Positions 44,064-54,666 are shown, numbered from the stretch's first letter. The stretch is DNA of 64,000 nt from Ectothiorhodospira shaposhnikovii (GCF_022227765.1 NZ_JAJMLZ010000008.1:62001-126000); one strand, 5' to 3'. Notes: generated by a model from the sequence alone, not told the origin. Translations and numbers: made by a program.

Positions 44064-44741
44064 ATGATCAGGGCCATCATCACTGATATCGAAGGCACCC
44101 TGTCCGGGGTGTCCTTCACCCGGGAAGTGCTGCTCCCCCATGCGGTCAAGCACCTGCCCGAGTTCGTCCGCACCCACCGGACGGTACCGGAGGTGAAGCG
44201 CCTGCTGGCCGACATCCGGGCCTATGCCGGTGGCTCCCTGGATGACGAGGCTCTGATGCAACGCATGGTGGCCTGGATGTCGGCGGATCAGAAGATCACG
44301 CCCCTCAAGGCCCTGCAGGGCCTGATCTGGGAAGAAGGCTACCGCCGGGGGGATTTCAAGGGACATATCTATCCGGACGCCGTGGCCTGCCTGCGGGCCT
44401 GGCATGACCGTGGAATCACCCTGCATGTCTTTTCGTCGGGCTCCGTACGCGCCCAGGAAGACTTCCTGGCCCACAGCGAGGCGGGCGACCTGCGCCCCCT
44501 GTTCAGCGGCAACTTCGACACCCGCATCGGCGGCAAGACCCATATTGCCGCCTACAAGCTCATCACCGAACGCATCGGGTGCGCCCCGGGCGAGGCCCTG
44601 TTCCTCTGCGACGACACGCGGGAACTGGATGCCGCGGCGGCAGCCGGCCTGCGGACCACCCTGGTACAGCGACAGGGCGCGGCCGCCTCCGGCTCTCATC
44701 CGGTGGTGACGGATTTTCACCAGATCCGGCTGGAGCCCTGA
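44064..44741 (+). CDS. mtnC: Acireductone synthase (enolase-phosphatase)
   Basis: This 225-residue HAD-family protein converts 2,3-diketo-5-methylthiopentyl-1-phosphate to acireductone. It has TDIEGTLSGVSFTREVLLP with the nucleophile aspartate, VFSSGSVRAQEDFLAHS, the NFDTRIGGKTHIAAYKLI lysine region and FLCDDTRELDAAAAAGL. The start at 44064 gives the family N-terminus (MIRAIITDIEGT); an upstream frame reads through mtnB. The next pathway enzyme (mtnD dioxygenase), often in the same operon, is not here. Confidence 0.92.
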   Translation: MIRAIITDIEGTLSGVSFTREVLLPHAVKHLPEFVRTHRTVPEVKRLLADIRAYAGGSLDDEALMQRMVAWMSADQKITPLKALQGLIWEEGYRRGDFKGHIYPDAVACLRAWHDRGITLHVFSSGSVRAQEDFLAHSEAGDLRPLFSGNFDTRIGGKTHIAAYKLITERIGCAPGEALFLCDDTRELDAAAAAGLRTTLVQRQGAAASGSHPVVTDFHQIRLEP

Positions 44742-44823
44742 TTCCATGCGATTTCCCCATGACCCGCCCGGTTGCAGGCAGCGCGCCCGGTAGCGGATAC
44801 TCAATCATCAGAGCGGGAGACCC

Positions 44824-45402
44824 ATGTCCGAGTACCTACTGATCCTGGTCAGCACTGTCCTGGTCAACAATTTCGTCCTGGTGAAGTTCCTGGGCCTGTG
44901 CCCGTTCATGGGGGTTTCCAAGAAAGTGGAAACGGCCATCGGCATGAGCCTGGCCACCACCTTCGTGTTGACCCTGTCCTCGGTCTGCAGTTATCTGGTC
45001 AACGAGTATCTGCTCGCGCCCTTCGGTCTGGAATACCTGCGCACCATTGCCTTCATCCTGGTGATCGCCGCCGTAGTGCAGTTCACCGAGATGGTGGTAC
45101 ACAAGACCAGCCCGCTGCTTTATAACGTACTGGGGATCTTTCTGCCCCTGATCACCACCAACTGTGCAGTGCTGGGGGTCGCCCTGCTCAACGTGCAGGA
45201 AAGCCATGGATTCCTGGAGTCGGTGATGTACGGCCTGGGTGCCGCCGCCGGCTTCTCCCTGGTCATGATCCTGTTTGCCGCCATGCGCGAGCGGGTTGCC
45301 GCCGCGGATGTGCCGGTACCGTTCCGCGGCAGTGCCATCGCCCTGGTCACCGCGGGCCTCATGTCACTGGCATTCATGGGTTTTCTGGGGCTGGCCCCCT
45401 GA
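44824..45402 (+). CDS. rnfA: Rnf complex membrane subunit RnfA (cluster 1)
   Basis: This 192-residue protein has six membrane helices of the RnfA/RnfE/NqrD/NqrE family, with [41 protein letters not shown] and the conserved cysteines that bind an intramembrane Fe-S cluster. It opens the first cluster, in the same order as E. coli rsxABCDGE-nth. GGGAG precedes the start. Confidence 0.95.
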   Translation: MSEYLLILVSTVLVNNFVLVKFLGLCPFMGVSKKVETAIGMSLATTFVLTLSSVCSYLVNEYLLAPFGLEYLRTIAFILVIAAVVQFTEMVVHKTSPLLYNVLGIFLPLITTNCAVLGVALLNVQESHGFLESVMYGLGAAAGFSLVMILFAAMRERVAAADVPVPFRGSAIALVTAGLMSLAFMGFLGLAP

Positions 45403-45443
45403 CCCGGATGCCGCCATCGACGAGCCAGGAGCCGTAATCGCCC

Positions 45444-46031
45444 ATGCTTGCCGCCGTCCTAGTCATCAGTTCGCTGTCCGCCTTGTTCGGCATGATCCTT
45501 GGCTATTCCGCCATCCGCTTTCGCGTGGAAAGCGATCCGGTGGTGGAGAAGATCGACAACATGCTGCCCCAGACCCAATGCGGGCAATGCGGCTTTGCCG
45601 GCTGCCGTCCCTATGCCGCCGCCATCGCCGAGGGCAAGGCGGACATCAATCTCTGCCCTCCAGGGGGGACCGGCCTGCTCATGGCCCTGGCCGACATGCT
45701 CGGGCGCGACGCCAAGCCCATCGAGGGCAAGGTCAAGGAAAAGGCCCTGGCCCGTATCGACGAAAACAGCTGCATCGGCTGCACCCTGTGCGTGCAGGCC
45801 TGCCCGGTGGACGCCATCGTCGGCGCTGCCAAGCAACTGCATGCCGTCATCGAGACCCAGTGCACCGGCTGCGAGCTGTGTCTGATGCCCTGCCCGGTGG
45901 ACTGCATCCGCATGGTGCCCATTGCCCAGGACCTGAATACCTGGAAATGGCCCTTCCCCATGGACACCGCCGCCGATCGCCTCTGCCTGGTGGATCTGGC
46001 CCGACCGGCATCCGCGGGCTCCGGCGCCTGA
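45444..46031 (+). CDS. rnfB: Rnf complex ferredoxin-type subunit RnfB (cluster 1)
   Basis: This 195-residue protein has an N-terminal membrane helix, a four-cysteine Fe-S domain ([15 protein letters not shown] plus CPP at about residues 49-73), and a two-cluster ferredoxin domain with [15 protein letters not shown] and [15 protein letters not shown]. RnfB passes electrons between ferredoxin and the membrane subunits. It lies 41 bp after rnfA. Confidence 0.95.
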   Translation: MLAAVLVISSLSALFGMILGYSAIRFRVESDPVVEKIDNMLPQTQCGQCGFAGCRPYAAAIAEGKADINLCPPGGTGLLMALADMLGRDAKPIEGKVKEKALARIDENSCIGCTLCVQACPVDAIVGAAKQLHAVIETQCTGCELCLMPCPVDCIRMVPIAQDLNTWKWPFPMDTAADRLCLVDLARPASAGSGA

Positions 46032-46063
46032 GGCGCAAAAGCCCCCGCTGACCACGACAACCC

Positions 46064-47677
46064 ATGACCGCAAGTTCCCATACACTCTGGCGATTCCATG
46101 GCGGCGTCAAGCTGCCTGACCACAAGGCGGAAAGCACCACCGAGCCGGTGGCCGCCGCGCCCCTGCCGCAGCGGCTGATCCTGCCGCTGCGGCAGCACAT
46201 CGGCGAGGCCGCCGTGCCGGTGGTCAAGCGCGGCGAGCACGTCAAGAAGGGACAGCTCATCGCTCGCTCGGATACCTATGTGGGTGCCCACCTGCACGCC
46301 CCCACCTCAGGTCGCATCGCCCTCATCGGCGATCAGCCGGTGCCCCACCCTTCCGGCCTGTCCGCCCCCAGCATCGTCATCGAGGCCGACGGCGAGGATG
46401 ACTGGGGCGATAGCCGGATGCCGCCCATCGAGGACTATCGCAACATCGATCCGGTCAAGCTGCGCAACCGGGTGCGCGATGCCGGCATCGTGGGCCTGGG
46501 GGGGGCTGCCTTCCCTTCGGCGGTGAAGCTCAACCCCCGCCCCCACCAAAAGATCGACACCCTGGTGATCAACGGCGCCGAGTGCGAACCCTACATCACC
46601 TGCGACGACATGCTCATGCGCACCCAGGCGGAGACGGTGATCGCCGGCATGCATCTGGTGCGCCGCGCCCTGAAACCCGAGCGATGCCTGATCGGCATCG
46701 AGGACAACAAGCCCGAGGCCATCCGCGCCATGACCGAGGCCCTGGGCGGCGAGGAACGGGACAACATCCGCATCGTCCCCATTCCCAGCATCTATCCCAC
46801 CGGCGGCGAACGCCAGCTCGTGCGCGTACTCACCGGCCGCGAAGTCCCCAGCGAGGGGCTACCCGCCGACGTCGGCGTGGTCTGCCACAACGTGGGCACC
46901 CTGGCCGCCATCTACCGGGCGGTGGTCCTGGGGGAACCCCTGATTTCCCGCCTGGTGACGGTCACCGGCAGCGGGGTCCACCGCCCCCGCAACCTCCAGG
47001 TCTACCTGGGCACCCCGGTGGCGGACCTGATCGCCCTGGCCGGGGGCTACACCGACGACGTGGAGCGACTGATCATGGGCGGCCCCATGATGGGTTTTGC
47101 CCTGGCCAGCGACGCGGTACCCATCATCAAGGGCGGCAATTGCATCATCGCCGCCCGCGCCGCCGACGTGGAGCGCCCCGGTCCGGTGATGCCCTGCATC
47201 CGCTGTGGAGAATGCGTCAAGGCCTGCCCTGCCGGCCTGCTGCCCCAGCAACTGTATTGGTTCAGCCGTGCCCGTGACTTCGACAAGGCCCAGGAATACA
47301 GCCTGTTCGATTGCATCGAATGCGGCTGCTGCGCCCACGTCTGTCCCAGCAATATTCCGCTGGTGCAGTATTACCGCTTTGCCAAGAACGAGATCTGGTC
47401 CCAGGAACGGGAGCGCCGCCAGGCCGAGGCCGCCAAACAGCGCCACGAACTGCGCCGGGAACGCCTGGAGCGGGAAGAACGGGAAAAGGCCGAGCGCATG
47501 AAGCGCAAGCAGGCCGCCGCCCAGCAGACGGCCCCCACCGCCGACGGGGGGGAAGATCCCAAGCAGGCGGTGATCCGTGCCGCCCTGGCGCGGGCTCAGG
47601 CCCGCAAGGCCGAACAGGCCGCCCAGGACACCACCGCCGCCGCGCCGGCCTCCGAAAACGACAACGAAAACCGCTGA
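46064..47677 (+). CDS. rnfC: Rnf complex NADH-site subunit RnfC (cluster 1)
   Basis: This 537-residue membrane-associated subunit carries the NADH/FMN-binding, Nuo51-like fold (FHGGVKLPDHK at the start, GLGGAAFPSAVKL, INGAECEPYITCDD) and two [4Fe-4S] sites in CIRCGECVKACPAGLLP and CIECGCCAHVCPSNIPLVQYYRF. The C-terminal 85 residues are a charged Glu/Lys/Arg/Ala helix, common in gammaproteobacterial RnfC. Its stop overlaps the rnfD start by one base. Confidence 0.95.
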   Translation: MTASSHTLWRFHGGVKLPDHKAESTTEPVAAAPLPQRLILPLRQHIGEAAVPVVKRGEHVKKGQLIARSDTYVGAHLHAPTSGRIALIGDQPVPHPSGLSAPSIVIEADGEDDWGDSRMPPIEDYRNIDPVKLRNRVRDAGIVGLGGAAFPSAVKLNPRPHQKIDTLVINGAECEPYITCDDMLMRTQAETVIAGMHLVRRALKPERCLIGIEDNKPEAIRAMTEALGGEERDNIRIVPIPSIYPTGGERQLVRVLTGREVPSEGLPADVGVVCHNVGTLAAIYRAVVLGEPLISRLVTVTGSGVHRPRNLQVYLGTPVADLIALAGGYTDDVERLIMGGPMMGFALASDAVPIIKGGNCIIAARAADVERPGPVMPCIRCGECVKACPAGLLPQQLYWFSRARDFDKAQEYSLFDCIECGCCAHVCPSNIPLVQYYRFAKNEIWSQERERRQAEAAKQRHELRRERLEREEREKAERMKRKQAAAQQTAPTADGGEDPKQAVIRAALARAQARKAEQAAQDTTAAAPASENDNENR

Positions 47678-48723
47678 TGCGCTTCAAGACCTTCAGTTCG
47701 CCGCACATGGCGCCCGCCCGCAGTGTCAACCGGGTCATGGGACAGGTACTGCTGGCCCTCATCCCCGGCACCGCGGCCATGACCTGGTATTTCGGCTGGG
47801 GGGTGCTGATCAATGTCTCCCTGGCCGTCACCGTGGCCCTGGCCTGCGAGGCCCTGATGCTGCTGGTGCGTGGTCGCACCCTGACGCCCCACATCACCGA
47901 CCTGAGCGCGGTGCTGGCCGGCTGGCTGTTCGCCCTGGCCGTGCCGCCGCTGACACCCTGGTGGGTCACCCTGGTGGGGGTCGGGTTTGCCATGGTGGTG
48001 GCCAAACATCTCTACGGCGGCCTGGGCTACAACCCCTTCAATCCGGCCATGGTGGGCTATGTGGTGGTGCTCATCTCCTTTCCGCGGGAAATGACCCTGT
48101 GGCTGAGTCCTTCCGTCATCGCCGAACTGAACCTGAGCCTGCCCCAGACCTTTGCCGCCATTTTCGCCGGCACGCTCCCGGACGGGCTGACCTGGGACAT
48201 GATCACCGCCGCCACGCCGCTGGACCGGATCCAGACCGGGGTGGGACTGGCACACCCCATCAGCGAGATCCAGAACTCCCCCTTCTTCGGCTATCTGGGA
48301 GGCGTCGGCTGGGAGTGGATCGGCCTGTGGTTCCTGGTGGGGGGGCTATGGCTGCTCAAGCGCGGCGTGATCGGCTGGCAGATCCCGGTGGCCATGCTGG
48401 GCACCCTCACCTTGCTCTCCGGCCTGTTCTGGCTCATCAATCCGGAGACCTACGCCTCCCCCCTGTTCCACGTCTTCAGCGGTGCCGCCATTCTCGGCGC
48501 CTTTTTCATCGCCACCGACCCGGTTTCCGCCAGCACCACGCCCCGGGGACGCCTGATCTTCGGTGCCGGAGTGGGGGCGCTGGTATTCGTCATCCGCACC
48601 TGGGGGGGGTATGCGGAAGGGGTGGCCTTCGCGGTCCTGCTCATGAACATGATGGTCCCGCTGATCGACCATTACACCCAGCCCCGGGTCTTCGGCAAGA
48701 CCACGGCCGGCAAGGAGGGCTAG
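47677..48723 (+). CDS. rnfD: Rnf complex flavin subunit RnfD (cluster 1)
   Basis: This 348-residue membrane protein is of the RnfD/NqrB family, with LYGGLGYNPFNPAMVGYVVVLISFP, a DMITAATPLD region that carries the covalent FMN threonine, and FIATDPVSASTTPRGRLIFG. It starts within a TGATG overlap with rnfC and is coupled to it. Confidence 0.94.
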   Translation: MRFKTFSSPHMAPARSVNRVMGQVLLALIPGTAAMTWYFGWGVLINVSLAVTVALACEALMLLVRGRTLTPHITDLSAVLAGWLFALAVPPLTPWWVTLVGVGFAMVVAKHLYGGLGYNPFNPAMVGYVVVLISFPREMTLWLSPSVIAELNLSLPQTFAAIFAGTLPDGLTWDMITAATPLDRIQTGVGLAHPISEIQNSPFFGYLGGVGWEWIGLWFLVGGLWLLKRGVIGWQIPVAMLGTLTLLSGLFWLINPETYASPLFHVFSGAAILGAFFIATDPVSASTTPRGRLIFGAGVGALVFVIRTWGGYAEGVAFAVLLMNMMVPLIDHYTQPRVFGKTTAGKEG

Positions 48724-48726
48724 GAC

Positions 48727-49374
48727 GTGCTGCGGGAAATCTATCTCTCCACGGCCCTGCTGGCCGCCTTCGGACTGGTGGGGGCCGGACTGGTGGCCCT
48801 GATCCACATGGGCACGGCGGAGCGCATCGAAGCCAACCGGGAGGCGGCCACCCTGGCCCGCCTGCATGAAATCCTGCCCGACGGTGAATACGACAACGAC
48901 ATCATCAACGACACCACCGTGCTCGGCCATGCCCTGCTCGGCGGCGGCAATCATCTGGTCTACCGGGCGCGCCTGGGAGACGAGCCGGTGGCCGCGGTGT
49001 TCACCGTGATTGCCCGCGGCGGCTATTCCGGTGACATCCACCTGCTGGTGGGCGTGCGCGCGGACGGCCGCGTGGCCGGCGTGCGGGTGGTCAGCCACCG
49101 GGAGACGCCGGGGCTGGGCGACGACATCGAGGCCGGCCGCTCCGACTGGATCCTGGGCTTTGACGACCTGGAACTGGGCAATCCGCCGGTGGAACGCTGG
49201 GCGGTGCAACGGGATGGCGGCATCTTCGACCAGTTCACCGGGGCCACCATCACCCCTCGGGCGGTGGTGCGCGCGGTACGCGACACCCTGATCTACTTCG
49301 ACACCCATCGGGAACAGGTATTCGAGCCGATGCCCGTCGATGACACGGATGAAGAGGCGCACACTGATGAATGA
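48727..49374 (+). CDS. rnfG: Rnf complex FMN-binding subunit RnfG (cluster 1)
   Basis: This 215-residue protein has one N-terminal membrane helix and a periplasmic FMN-binding domain. The flavin is attached through the threonine in FTGATITP (about residue 175), and [18 protein letters not shown] is the family signature. Translation begins at GTG 48727, eight bases after GGAGG. Confidence 0.94.
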   Translation: MLREIYLSTALLAAFGLVGAGLVALIHMGTAERIEANREAATLARLHEILPDGEYDNDIINDTTVLGHALLGGGNHLVYRARLGDEPVAAVFTVIARGGYSGDIHLLVGVRADGRVAGVRVVSHRETPGLGDDIEAGRSDWILGFDDLELGNPPVERWAVQRDGGIFDQFTGATITPRAVVRAVRDTLIYFDTHREQVFEPMPVDDTDEEAHTDE

Positions 49375-50053
49375 CACCCCCTACGGCAAGATCGTCGCCG
49401 ACGGCCTCTGGTACAACAACGCCGCTCTGGTGCAGCTGCTGGGCCTGTGCCCCCTGCTGGCCATCTCCGGCACGGTGGTCAATGCCCTCGGGCTGGGCCT
49501 GGCCACCACCCTGACCCTGATCGCCTCCAACGTCAGCGTCTCCTTCATCCGCAACTGGGTGCGGCCGGAAATCCGCATCCCCATCTACGTGCTCATCATC
49601 GCCTCGGTGGTCACCGCCATCGAACTGGCCATGAATGCCTACTTCCATGAACTCTACCTGGTGCTGGGAATCTTCATTCCGCTGATCGTGACCAACTGCG
49701 CCATCATCGGCCGGGCCGAGGCCTTTGCCTCCAAGCACACCATCCCCAAGGCCTTCGTCGACGGGCTGATCATGGGCATCGGCTTCACCCTGGTGCTGGT
49801 GGCCCTGGGGGGCATGCGCGAAGCCATCGGCCAAGGCACCCTGTTCGACCAGGCCCACCTCATGTTCGGCGAGGCGGCCCGGGGACTCACGGTGACCCTG
49901 ATCGAGGATTACCGGGGCTTTCTGCTGGCCATCCTGCCACCGGGGGCCTTCATCGGCCTGGGCCTTTTGCTGGCCGTGAAGAACCTGGTGGATGATCGAT
50001 TGGCAAAACGGGCCGCCCGTCGCGCCGAGGCCCTCGGGGAGGCCCGGGCCTGA
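49367..50053 (+). CDS. rnfE: Rnf complex membrane subunit RnfE (cluster 1)
   Basis: This 228-residue membrane protein is a paralogue of RnfA, with six helices and the motifs [30 protein letters not shown] and [18 protein letters not shown]. It overlaps rnfG by 8 bp and is followed by nth after 16 bp, as in E. coli. Confidence 0.94.
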   Translation: MNDTPYGKIVADGLWYNNAALVQLLGLCPLLAISGTVVNALGLGLATTLTLIASNVSVSFIRNWVRPEIRIPIYVLIIASVVTAIELAMNAYFHELYLVLGIFIPLIVTNCAIIGRAEAFASKHTIPKAFVDGLIMGIGFTLVLVALGGMREAIGQGTLFDQAHLMFGEAARGLTVTLIEDYRGFLLAILPPGAFIGLGLLLAVKNLVDDRLAKRAARRAEALGEARA

Positions 50054-50069
50054 GGCGGACGGCTGAACG

Positions 50070-50717
50070 ATGAACAACGACAAGCGCCGGGAGATCTTCA
50101 CCCGCTGGCGGGCGGCCAACCCCCACCCCACCACGGAACTGAACTACCGCACCCCCTTTGAACTGCTGATCGCCGTGATCCTCTCGGCCCAGGCCACCGA
50201 CAAGGGGGTCAACAAGGCCACGGCCCTGCTGTTTCCCGTGGCCAACACCCCCCAGGCCATCCTCGACCTGGGGCTGGAAGGCCTCAAGAGCCATATCCGC
50301 ACCATCGGCCTTTACAACAGCAAGGCGGAAAACATCATCAGGACCTGCCGGATCCTGGTGGAACAGTGGCAGGGAGAAGTACCCCGTGAGCGGGCCGCCC
50401 TGGAGGCCCTGCCCGGGGTCGGGCGCAAGACCGCCAACGTGGTGCTGAACACCGCCTTCGGCGAGCCTACCATCGCCGTCGACACCCATATCTTCCGTGT
50501 GGCCAACCGGACCGGCATCGCGCCGGGCAAGACGCCGCTGGCGGTGGAAACACGCCTGCTCAAGGTGGTACCCGCGGAATTCAAGCGGGACGCCCATCAC
50601 TGGTTGATCCTGCATGGGCGCTATACTTGTATCGCGCGCATCCCCAAGTGCGGGCAATGCCTGATCGCCGACCTGTGCGATTTCAAGGACAAGACACCCG
50701 CCGCCGCAGGCCGGTGA
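50070..50717 (+). CDS. nth: Endonuclease III
   Basis: This 215-residue DNA glycosylase/lyase removes oxidised pyrimidines. It has the helix-hairpin-helix ALPGVGRKTANVVLN with the catalytic lysine, the catalytic aspartate in VDTHIFRVANRTG, and the Fe-S cluster C-x6-C-x2-C-x5-C (CIARIPKCGQCLIADLC). It is the last gene of the rnf1 operon. Association of nth with rnf is conserved in gammaproteobacteria. Confidence 0.97.
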   Translation: MNNDKRREIFTRWRAANPHPTTELNYRTPFELLIAVILSAQATDKGVNKATALLFPVANTPQAILDLGLEGLKSHIRTIGLYNSKAENIIRTCRILVEQWQGEVPRERAALEALPGVGRKTANVVLNTAFGEPTIAVDTHIFRVANRTGIAPGKTPLAVETRLLKVVPAEFKRDAHHWLILHGRYTCIARIPKCGQCLIADLCDFKDKTPAAAGR

Positions 50718-50957
50718 CGAACCGAAGATTCAAGCGGCAGGATCGATGGGTCAACCGGACATGGTCAGTGTGCATCCGCTGTGACATGCTGACCCACGCA
50801 GCTGAGACACGAGGCATGCAAACAGGATGCGCGGCAACGGATACGCGATGCCCTCGGGCATGAACCAGACTCGCCCGACACAAGATGGATGCCGTTCCCA
50901 GACCGGACCCGACACCAGGCGCTCCGGTCGGTCAACCTGTCAAAGGGAGTCGTCCCG

Positions 50958-53612
50958 ATGACCGAACTGGCCAATCATGCCGAAAAGACCCGCTACCTCT
51001 ATGAGGGACTGCCCGCCACCGTGGCGGTCTCCATCGGTGCGGCCGCCATCCTGGCCCTGATTCATCTGCCGGTGCTACCGGTCCCCATATTGCTGGGCTG
51101 GTTCTGCCTCATCCTGCTGGTTGCCCTGGTCCGGGGCGGACTGTGGCTGGCCTACCAGCGCACCGACACCCCCGAGCGCCCCGTCTGGCTCAGGCGCTTC
51201 AGGGCCACCACCCTGGCCGCCGGCATCGGCTGGGGCATCGGCTGCGCCCTGCTCACCCAGTCCGGCGACTTGAGTTTTCAGGCCTTTCTGGCCTTCGCCA
51301 TCGCCGGCATCACCGCCGGAGCCATCATTTCCCTGGCCACCGACCGGCTGTCCACCCTGTTCCTGGTCGGCCCCATGCTGGTGCCCCTGGCCGTTGCCCT
51401 GCTGATGCAGGATGAACCCCTGTCCGTGATGGCCGGGCTGATTGTCTGCCTCTTTCTGCTATTCGTCTTCGTCAGTGCGACCCGCATCCAGGCCAGTTTC
51501 AACGAGAACATCCACCTGCGGATTCAGGCCGAGGCCCAGCAGACCACCATCCTGGACAATGAACTGCGCTGGCGCTTTGCCCTGGAGGGCAGTCATCAGG
51601 GCCTGTGGGACTGGAATACCGTCACCGGGCAGACCTATCACTCTCCCCGCTGGGCACTGATGCTGGGTCATGCGCCCGAAGAGATATCCCCGTCGTTTGA
51701 TGCCTGGGAGGGGCGCCTGCATCCCGATGACCGGGATCGGGTGATCAAGGATCTCCAACAACACCTGGACGGCCTTACCCCGATGTATGAGTCGGAATAC
51801 CGACTGCGCTGCAAGGACGGCAGTTATCTCTGGGTCCTGGACCAGGGACAGGTGATCAGCCGGGACGCACAGGGCGGACCCACACGGGTGATCGGGGTGA
51901 ACAAAGACATCCATCGCCGCAAGGAGGCGGAAGCGGCGCTGGCTGAGAGTGAACGCTATAACCGCGCCCTGCTCGAAGCCATGCCGGACCTGATGTTCCG
52001 CCTGAGCCATGACGGACGTTATCTGGACTGGCATGCCGGTCAGAAAGGCCTCCTTTACAAATCCCCCGAGACCTTCCTGCACAAGAACGTGTCCGAAGTG
52101 CTGCCCCTGGAGATCGCCGTCCGCGTTCTGGACGCCATTCGGCGGGTCCTGGCGGAGGACCGCATGCATTTCGTGGAATACACGCTGGACGTATCCGGCG
52201 CCCGGCGCACCTTCGAGGCGCGCCTGGTGAAGCTCAATGACCGGGAGGTCATGGCGGTCATCCGGGATGTGACCGAGCAGAAACAGGCCAGTGAGCGCAT
52301 CGCGCAGATGGCCTTCTATGACGCACTGACCCAGCTCCCCAACCGACGCATGCTGCTGGACCGACTCGATAAGGCGGTGGTTTCCAGCAAGCGCAGTGAT
52401 CAGCACGGGGCCCTGCTGTTCATGGATCTGGACCGGTTCAAGGCCCTGAACGATACCTACGGACACAGCACGGGAGACCTGCTGCTGCAACAGGTCGGCG
52501 ATCGCCTCAAGGCCTGCGTCAGGGAAGTGGACACCGTCGCTCGACTGGGCGGAGATGAATTCGTGGTAATGCTGGAAAACCTGGGTTCGCGGGAAGAAGA
52601 GGCCCTGAAGATGGCAAAGGACATCGGCGACAAGATCTTCAAGACCATGAGCAGACCTTATCTGCTCAACACCCTGGAACATGTCATCACGCCCAGCATC
52701 GGCATCAGCCTCTTCAACGGGCATACGGTCAGTATTGATGAGGTACTGCAACAGGCCGACATGGCCATGTATGAGATGAAACGCCAGGGACGCAGCGGCA
52801 CGCGCGTCTTCGAGCCCTCCATGCAGTCATCCCTGGAAACCCGCTCCGCCCTGGCCCATGAACTGCATCAGGCCATGGTCGATCGACAACTGACCCTTCA
52901 TTACCAACCGCAATATGACCTCGATGGCCGTATCCGGGTAACGGAAGCCCTGTTGCGGTGGCAACATCCCCGCCGGGGCCTCATCAAGGCCGCTCAGGTG
53001 ATATCGGTGGCGGAAGAATCGGGGCTGATCCTGTCCATCGGTCAATGGATCATGAAACAGGGCTTCCAGGATCTGAAACGCTGGTCCGAACATCGGGACT
53101 GGTCCAACGTGGTGCTGGCCATCAACCTGAGTCCCAGACAATTCCGTCAGCCAGGGCTGGAAGCCATGATCATGGACATGGTGGATGAAACCGGCGTCGA
53201 TCCCCGACGCATCCGCCTGGAAATCAATGAAGAATGCCTGAACGGGGAAATGGGAGAGGCCATTGCCAGGATGCAGCGACTCAGGGCAAGGGGCCTGCGC
53301 TTTTCGCTGGATGATTTTGGGATCGGGAAACTGTCATTCGGGGATCTGCACCGATTGCCCCTGGACCAGATCAAGGTCCACGAAAGCTTCCTGCACCGGG
53401 CACTGGATCACGAGGATGATGCCTCCCTGATGCGGATGGCTCTGTCCCTGGGCGAGGGGCTTGGTCTGGAAGTGTTGGCCGAAGGCGTGGAAACCCCGGC
53501 GCAGAAGGCCTTTCTGGAGAAGATGGGATACCGTATCTTCCAAGGCTATCTGTTCGGACAGCCCATGAGCTGGGGGGAGCTGATGGGCCTGCCGACCTCC
53601 GAGTCGTCATGA
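50958..53612 (+). CDS. Membrane PAS-PAS-GGDEF-EAL c-di-GMP protein
   Basis: This 884-residue protein has six N-terminal membrane helices (about 15-190), two PAS domains (about 200-335, starting RWRFALEGSHQGLWDWN, and about 340-450), a GGDEF domain with intact LGGDEFVVML (about 455-620) and an EAL domain with VTEALLRWQHP, INLSPRQFRQPG and SLDDFGIGKLSFGDLHRLP. Both catalytic signatures look intact, so it could make or degrade c-di-GMP. The start at 50958 follows AAGGGAG eight bases upstream. Confidence 0.92.
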   Translation: MTELANHAEKTRYLYEGLPATVAVSIGAAAILALIHLPVLPVPILLGWFCLILLVALVRGGLWLAYQRTDTPERPVWLRRFRATTLAAGIGWGIGCALLTQSGDLSFQAFLAFAIAGITAGAIISLATDRLSTLFLVGPMLVPLAVALLMQDEPLSVMAGLIVCLFLLFVFVSATRIQASFNENIHLRIQAEAQQTTILDNELRWRFALEGSHQGLWDWNTVTGQTYHSPRWALMLGHAPEEISPSFDAWEGRLHPDDRDRVIKDLQQHLDGLTPMYESEYRLRCKDGSYLWVLDQGQVISRDAQGGPTRVIGVNKDIHRRKEAEAALAESERYNRALLEAMPDLMFRLSHDGRYLDWHAGQKGLLYKSPETFLHKNVSEVLPLEIAVRVLDAIRRVLAEDRMHFVEYTLDVSGARRTFEARLVKLNDREVMAVIRDVTEQKQASERIAQMAFYDALTQLPNRRMLLDRLDKAVVSSKRSDQHGALLFMDLDRFKALNDTYGHSTGDLLLQQVGDRLKACVREVDTVARLGGDEFVVMLENLGSREEEALKMAKDIGDKIFKTMSRPYLLNTLEHVITPSIGISLFNGHTVSIDEVLQQADMAMYEMKRQGRSGTRVFEPSMQSSLETRSALAHELHQAMVDRQLTLHYQPQYDLDGRIRVTEALLRWQHPRRGLIKAAQVISVAEESGLILSIGQWIMKQGFQDLKRWSEHRDWSNVVLAINLSPRQFRQPGLEAMIMDMVDETGVDPRRIRLEINEECLNGEMGEAIARMQRLRARGLRFSLDDFGIGKLSFGDLHRLPLDQIKVHESFLHRALDHEDDASLMRMALSLGEGLGLEVLAEGVETPAQKAFLEKMGYRIFQGYLFGQPMSWGELMGLPTSESS

Positions 53613-54362
53613 CCGCCGGGCGGCGTCGTACTGAAGCTCCATCAACAGTCGGTTCAGGGAACGATCCGCACTGGGGCTGAGATCCAGAAACAGCACGCCC
53701 AACCTGAGCAGTGACCTGCCGTCCACCGGCTTGATGCTGCGGACTTCGGCGCGAAGATCCGACCACTGCTGGCCGCCGATGCGCAGCTCCCGGATCAGCA
53801 CGGCATCGCCGACCTGGGGACACATCTCTTCCGACAAATCGCACTCCAGACACAAACCCTGGATGGAAAGGTCCGAAGGACGGCTTTCATGGACCAGGGT
53901 CTCTGCCACTTCCCCCGGCATCTCGCCGGTGGGCGGGTTCTGCCCATGTCGCTCCCGCACCCACAGAACATGGCTGTCCATGCCGCGGGGAATCTGCACC
54001 CTGAAGGCATTGCGACGTTGCTGGTAATCCAGTTCCTCGGGCCACCGACAGACCAGCACCGCCTCTCCCTCATGGCGATCAAGACCCATGAGATAGGTGT
54101 CAAAGCGCACCGGCACCCCCTGCAGAGCGCCTCTCACCGTCAGACGCACGCCCTCTTCAAGTCCCTTCACCAAGGTTTCATCGTTGGGAATGTCGAACAG
54201 CAACGCCTCACCCTCAAGATCCGACGCGATGATCTGCGTAAGCCCCTGCTGCTTGCGTTCCGGGGCATGCATCATGAGCAGCGCCCGACTCTGCTTCAGC
54301 GCGATAAAAATGCTGTTCTGGCGCTTTCTGTTACGGATGATCGTCGAGGAGTTCTGAGTCAT
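53607..54362 (-). CDS. YcgR-type flagellar brake / PilZ protein
   Basis: This 251-residue cytoplasmic protein has a YcgR-N-like domain (about 15-110) and a PilZ domain (about 115-245), with the c-di-GMP-binding QRRNAFRVQIPRG and the DLSIQGLCLE motif. Such proteins bind c-di-GMP and modulate flagellar motility. Its 3' end overlaps the convergent GGDEF/EAL gene by 6 bp. Neighbouring c-di-GMP enzymes suggest a shared signalling setting. Confidence 0.87.
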   Translation of the reverse strand: MTQNSSTIIRNRKRQNSIFIALKQSRALLMMHAPERKQQGLTQIIASDLEGEALLFDIPNDETLVKGLEEGVRLTVRGALQGVPVRFDTYLMGLDRHEGEAVLVCRWPEELDYQQRRNAFRVQIPRGMDSHVLWVRERHGQNPPTGEMPGEVAETLVHESRPSDLSIQGLCLECDLSEEMCPQVGDAVLIRELRIGGQQWSDLRAEVRSIKPVDGRSLLRLGVLFLDLSPSADRSLNRLLMELQYDAARRS

Positions 54363-54666
54363 TTGGCGGGAAAGGTTTGATTGAAATGGCTCAGGGGCCG
54401 AAGCGCCGGGATACGGCGGAGAATACCTGCCATCATCACTCAGGGGATCACTGCATTCTGAATGATTCGACCGGCCGAGATTCTACAGTATTTTCCTGCG
54501 GGCGACATTGAAGCCACCGGTCCCCGCCAACAGGGACGTGTCATCGTGTTATGATCGTCCGACCATGGAGTCTGCTTCCCGACATACCTCCAGCCACCTG
54601 AAATGGACTTGATTCAGGTCCCGGCTACCCAGAGTCCGCGAGATCACCCGAGTCATCTCCACGTCC
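54363..54666. other. Divergent intergenic region, no gene seen
   Basis: 304 bp separate the PilZ protein gene from the second PAS/GGDEF/EAL gene. I see no clear RNA gene, repeat or terminator; the promoters of both divergent genes presumably lie here. Confidence 0.5.
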
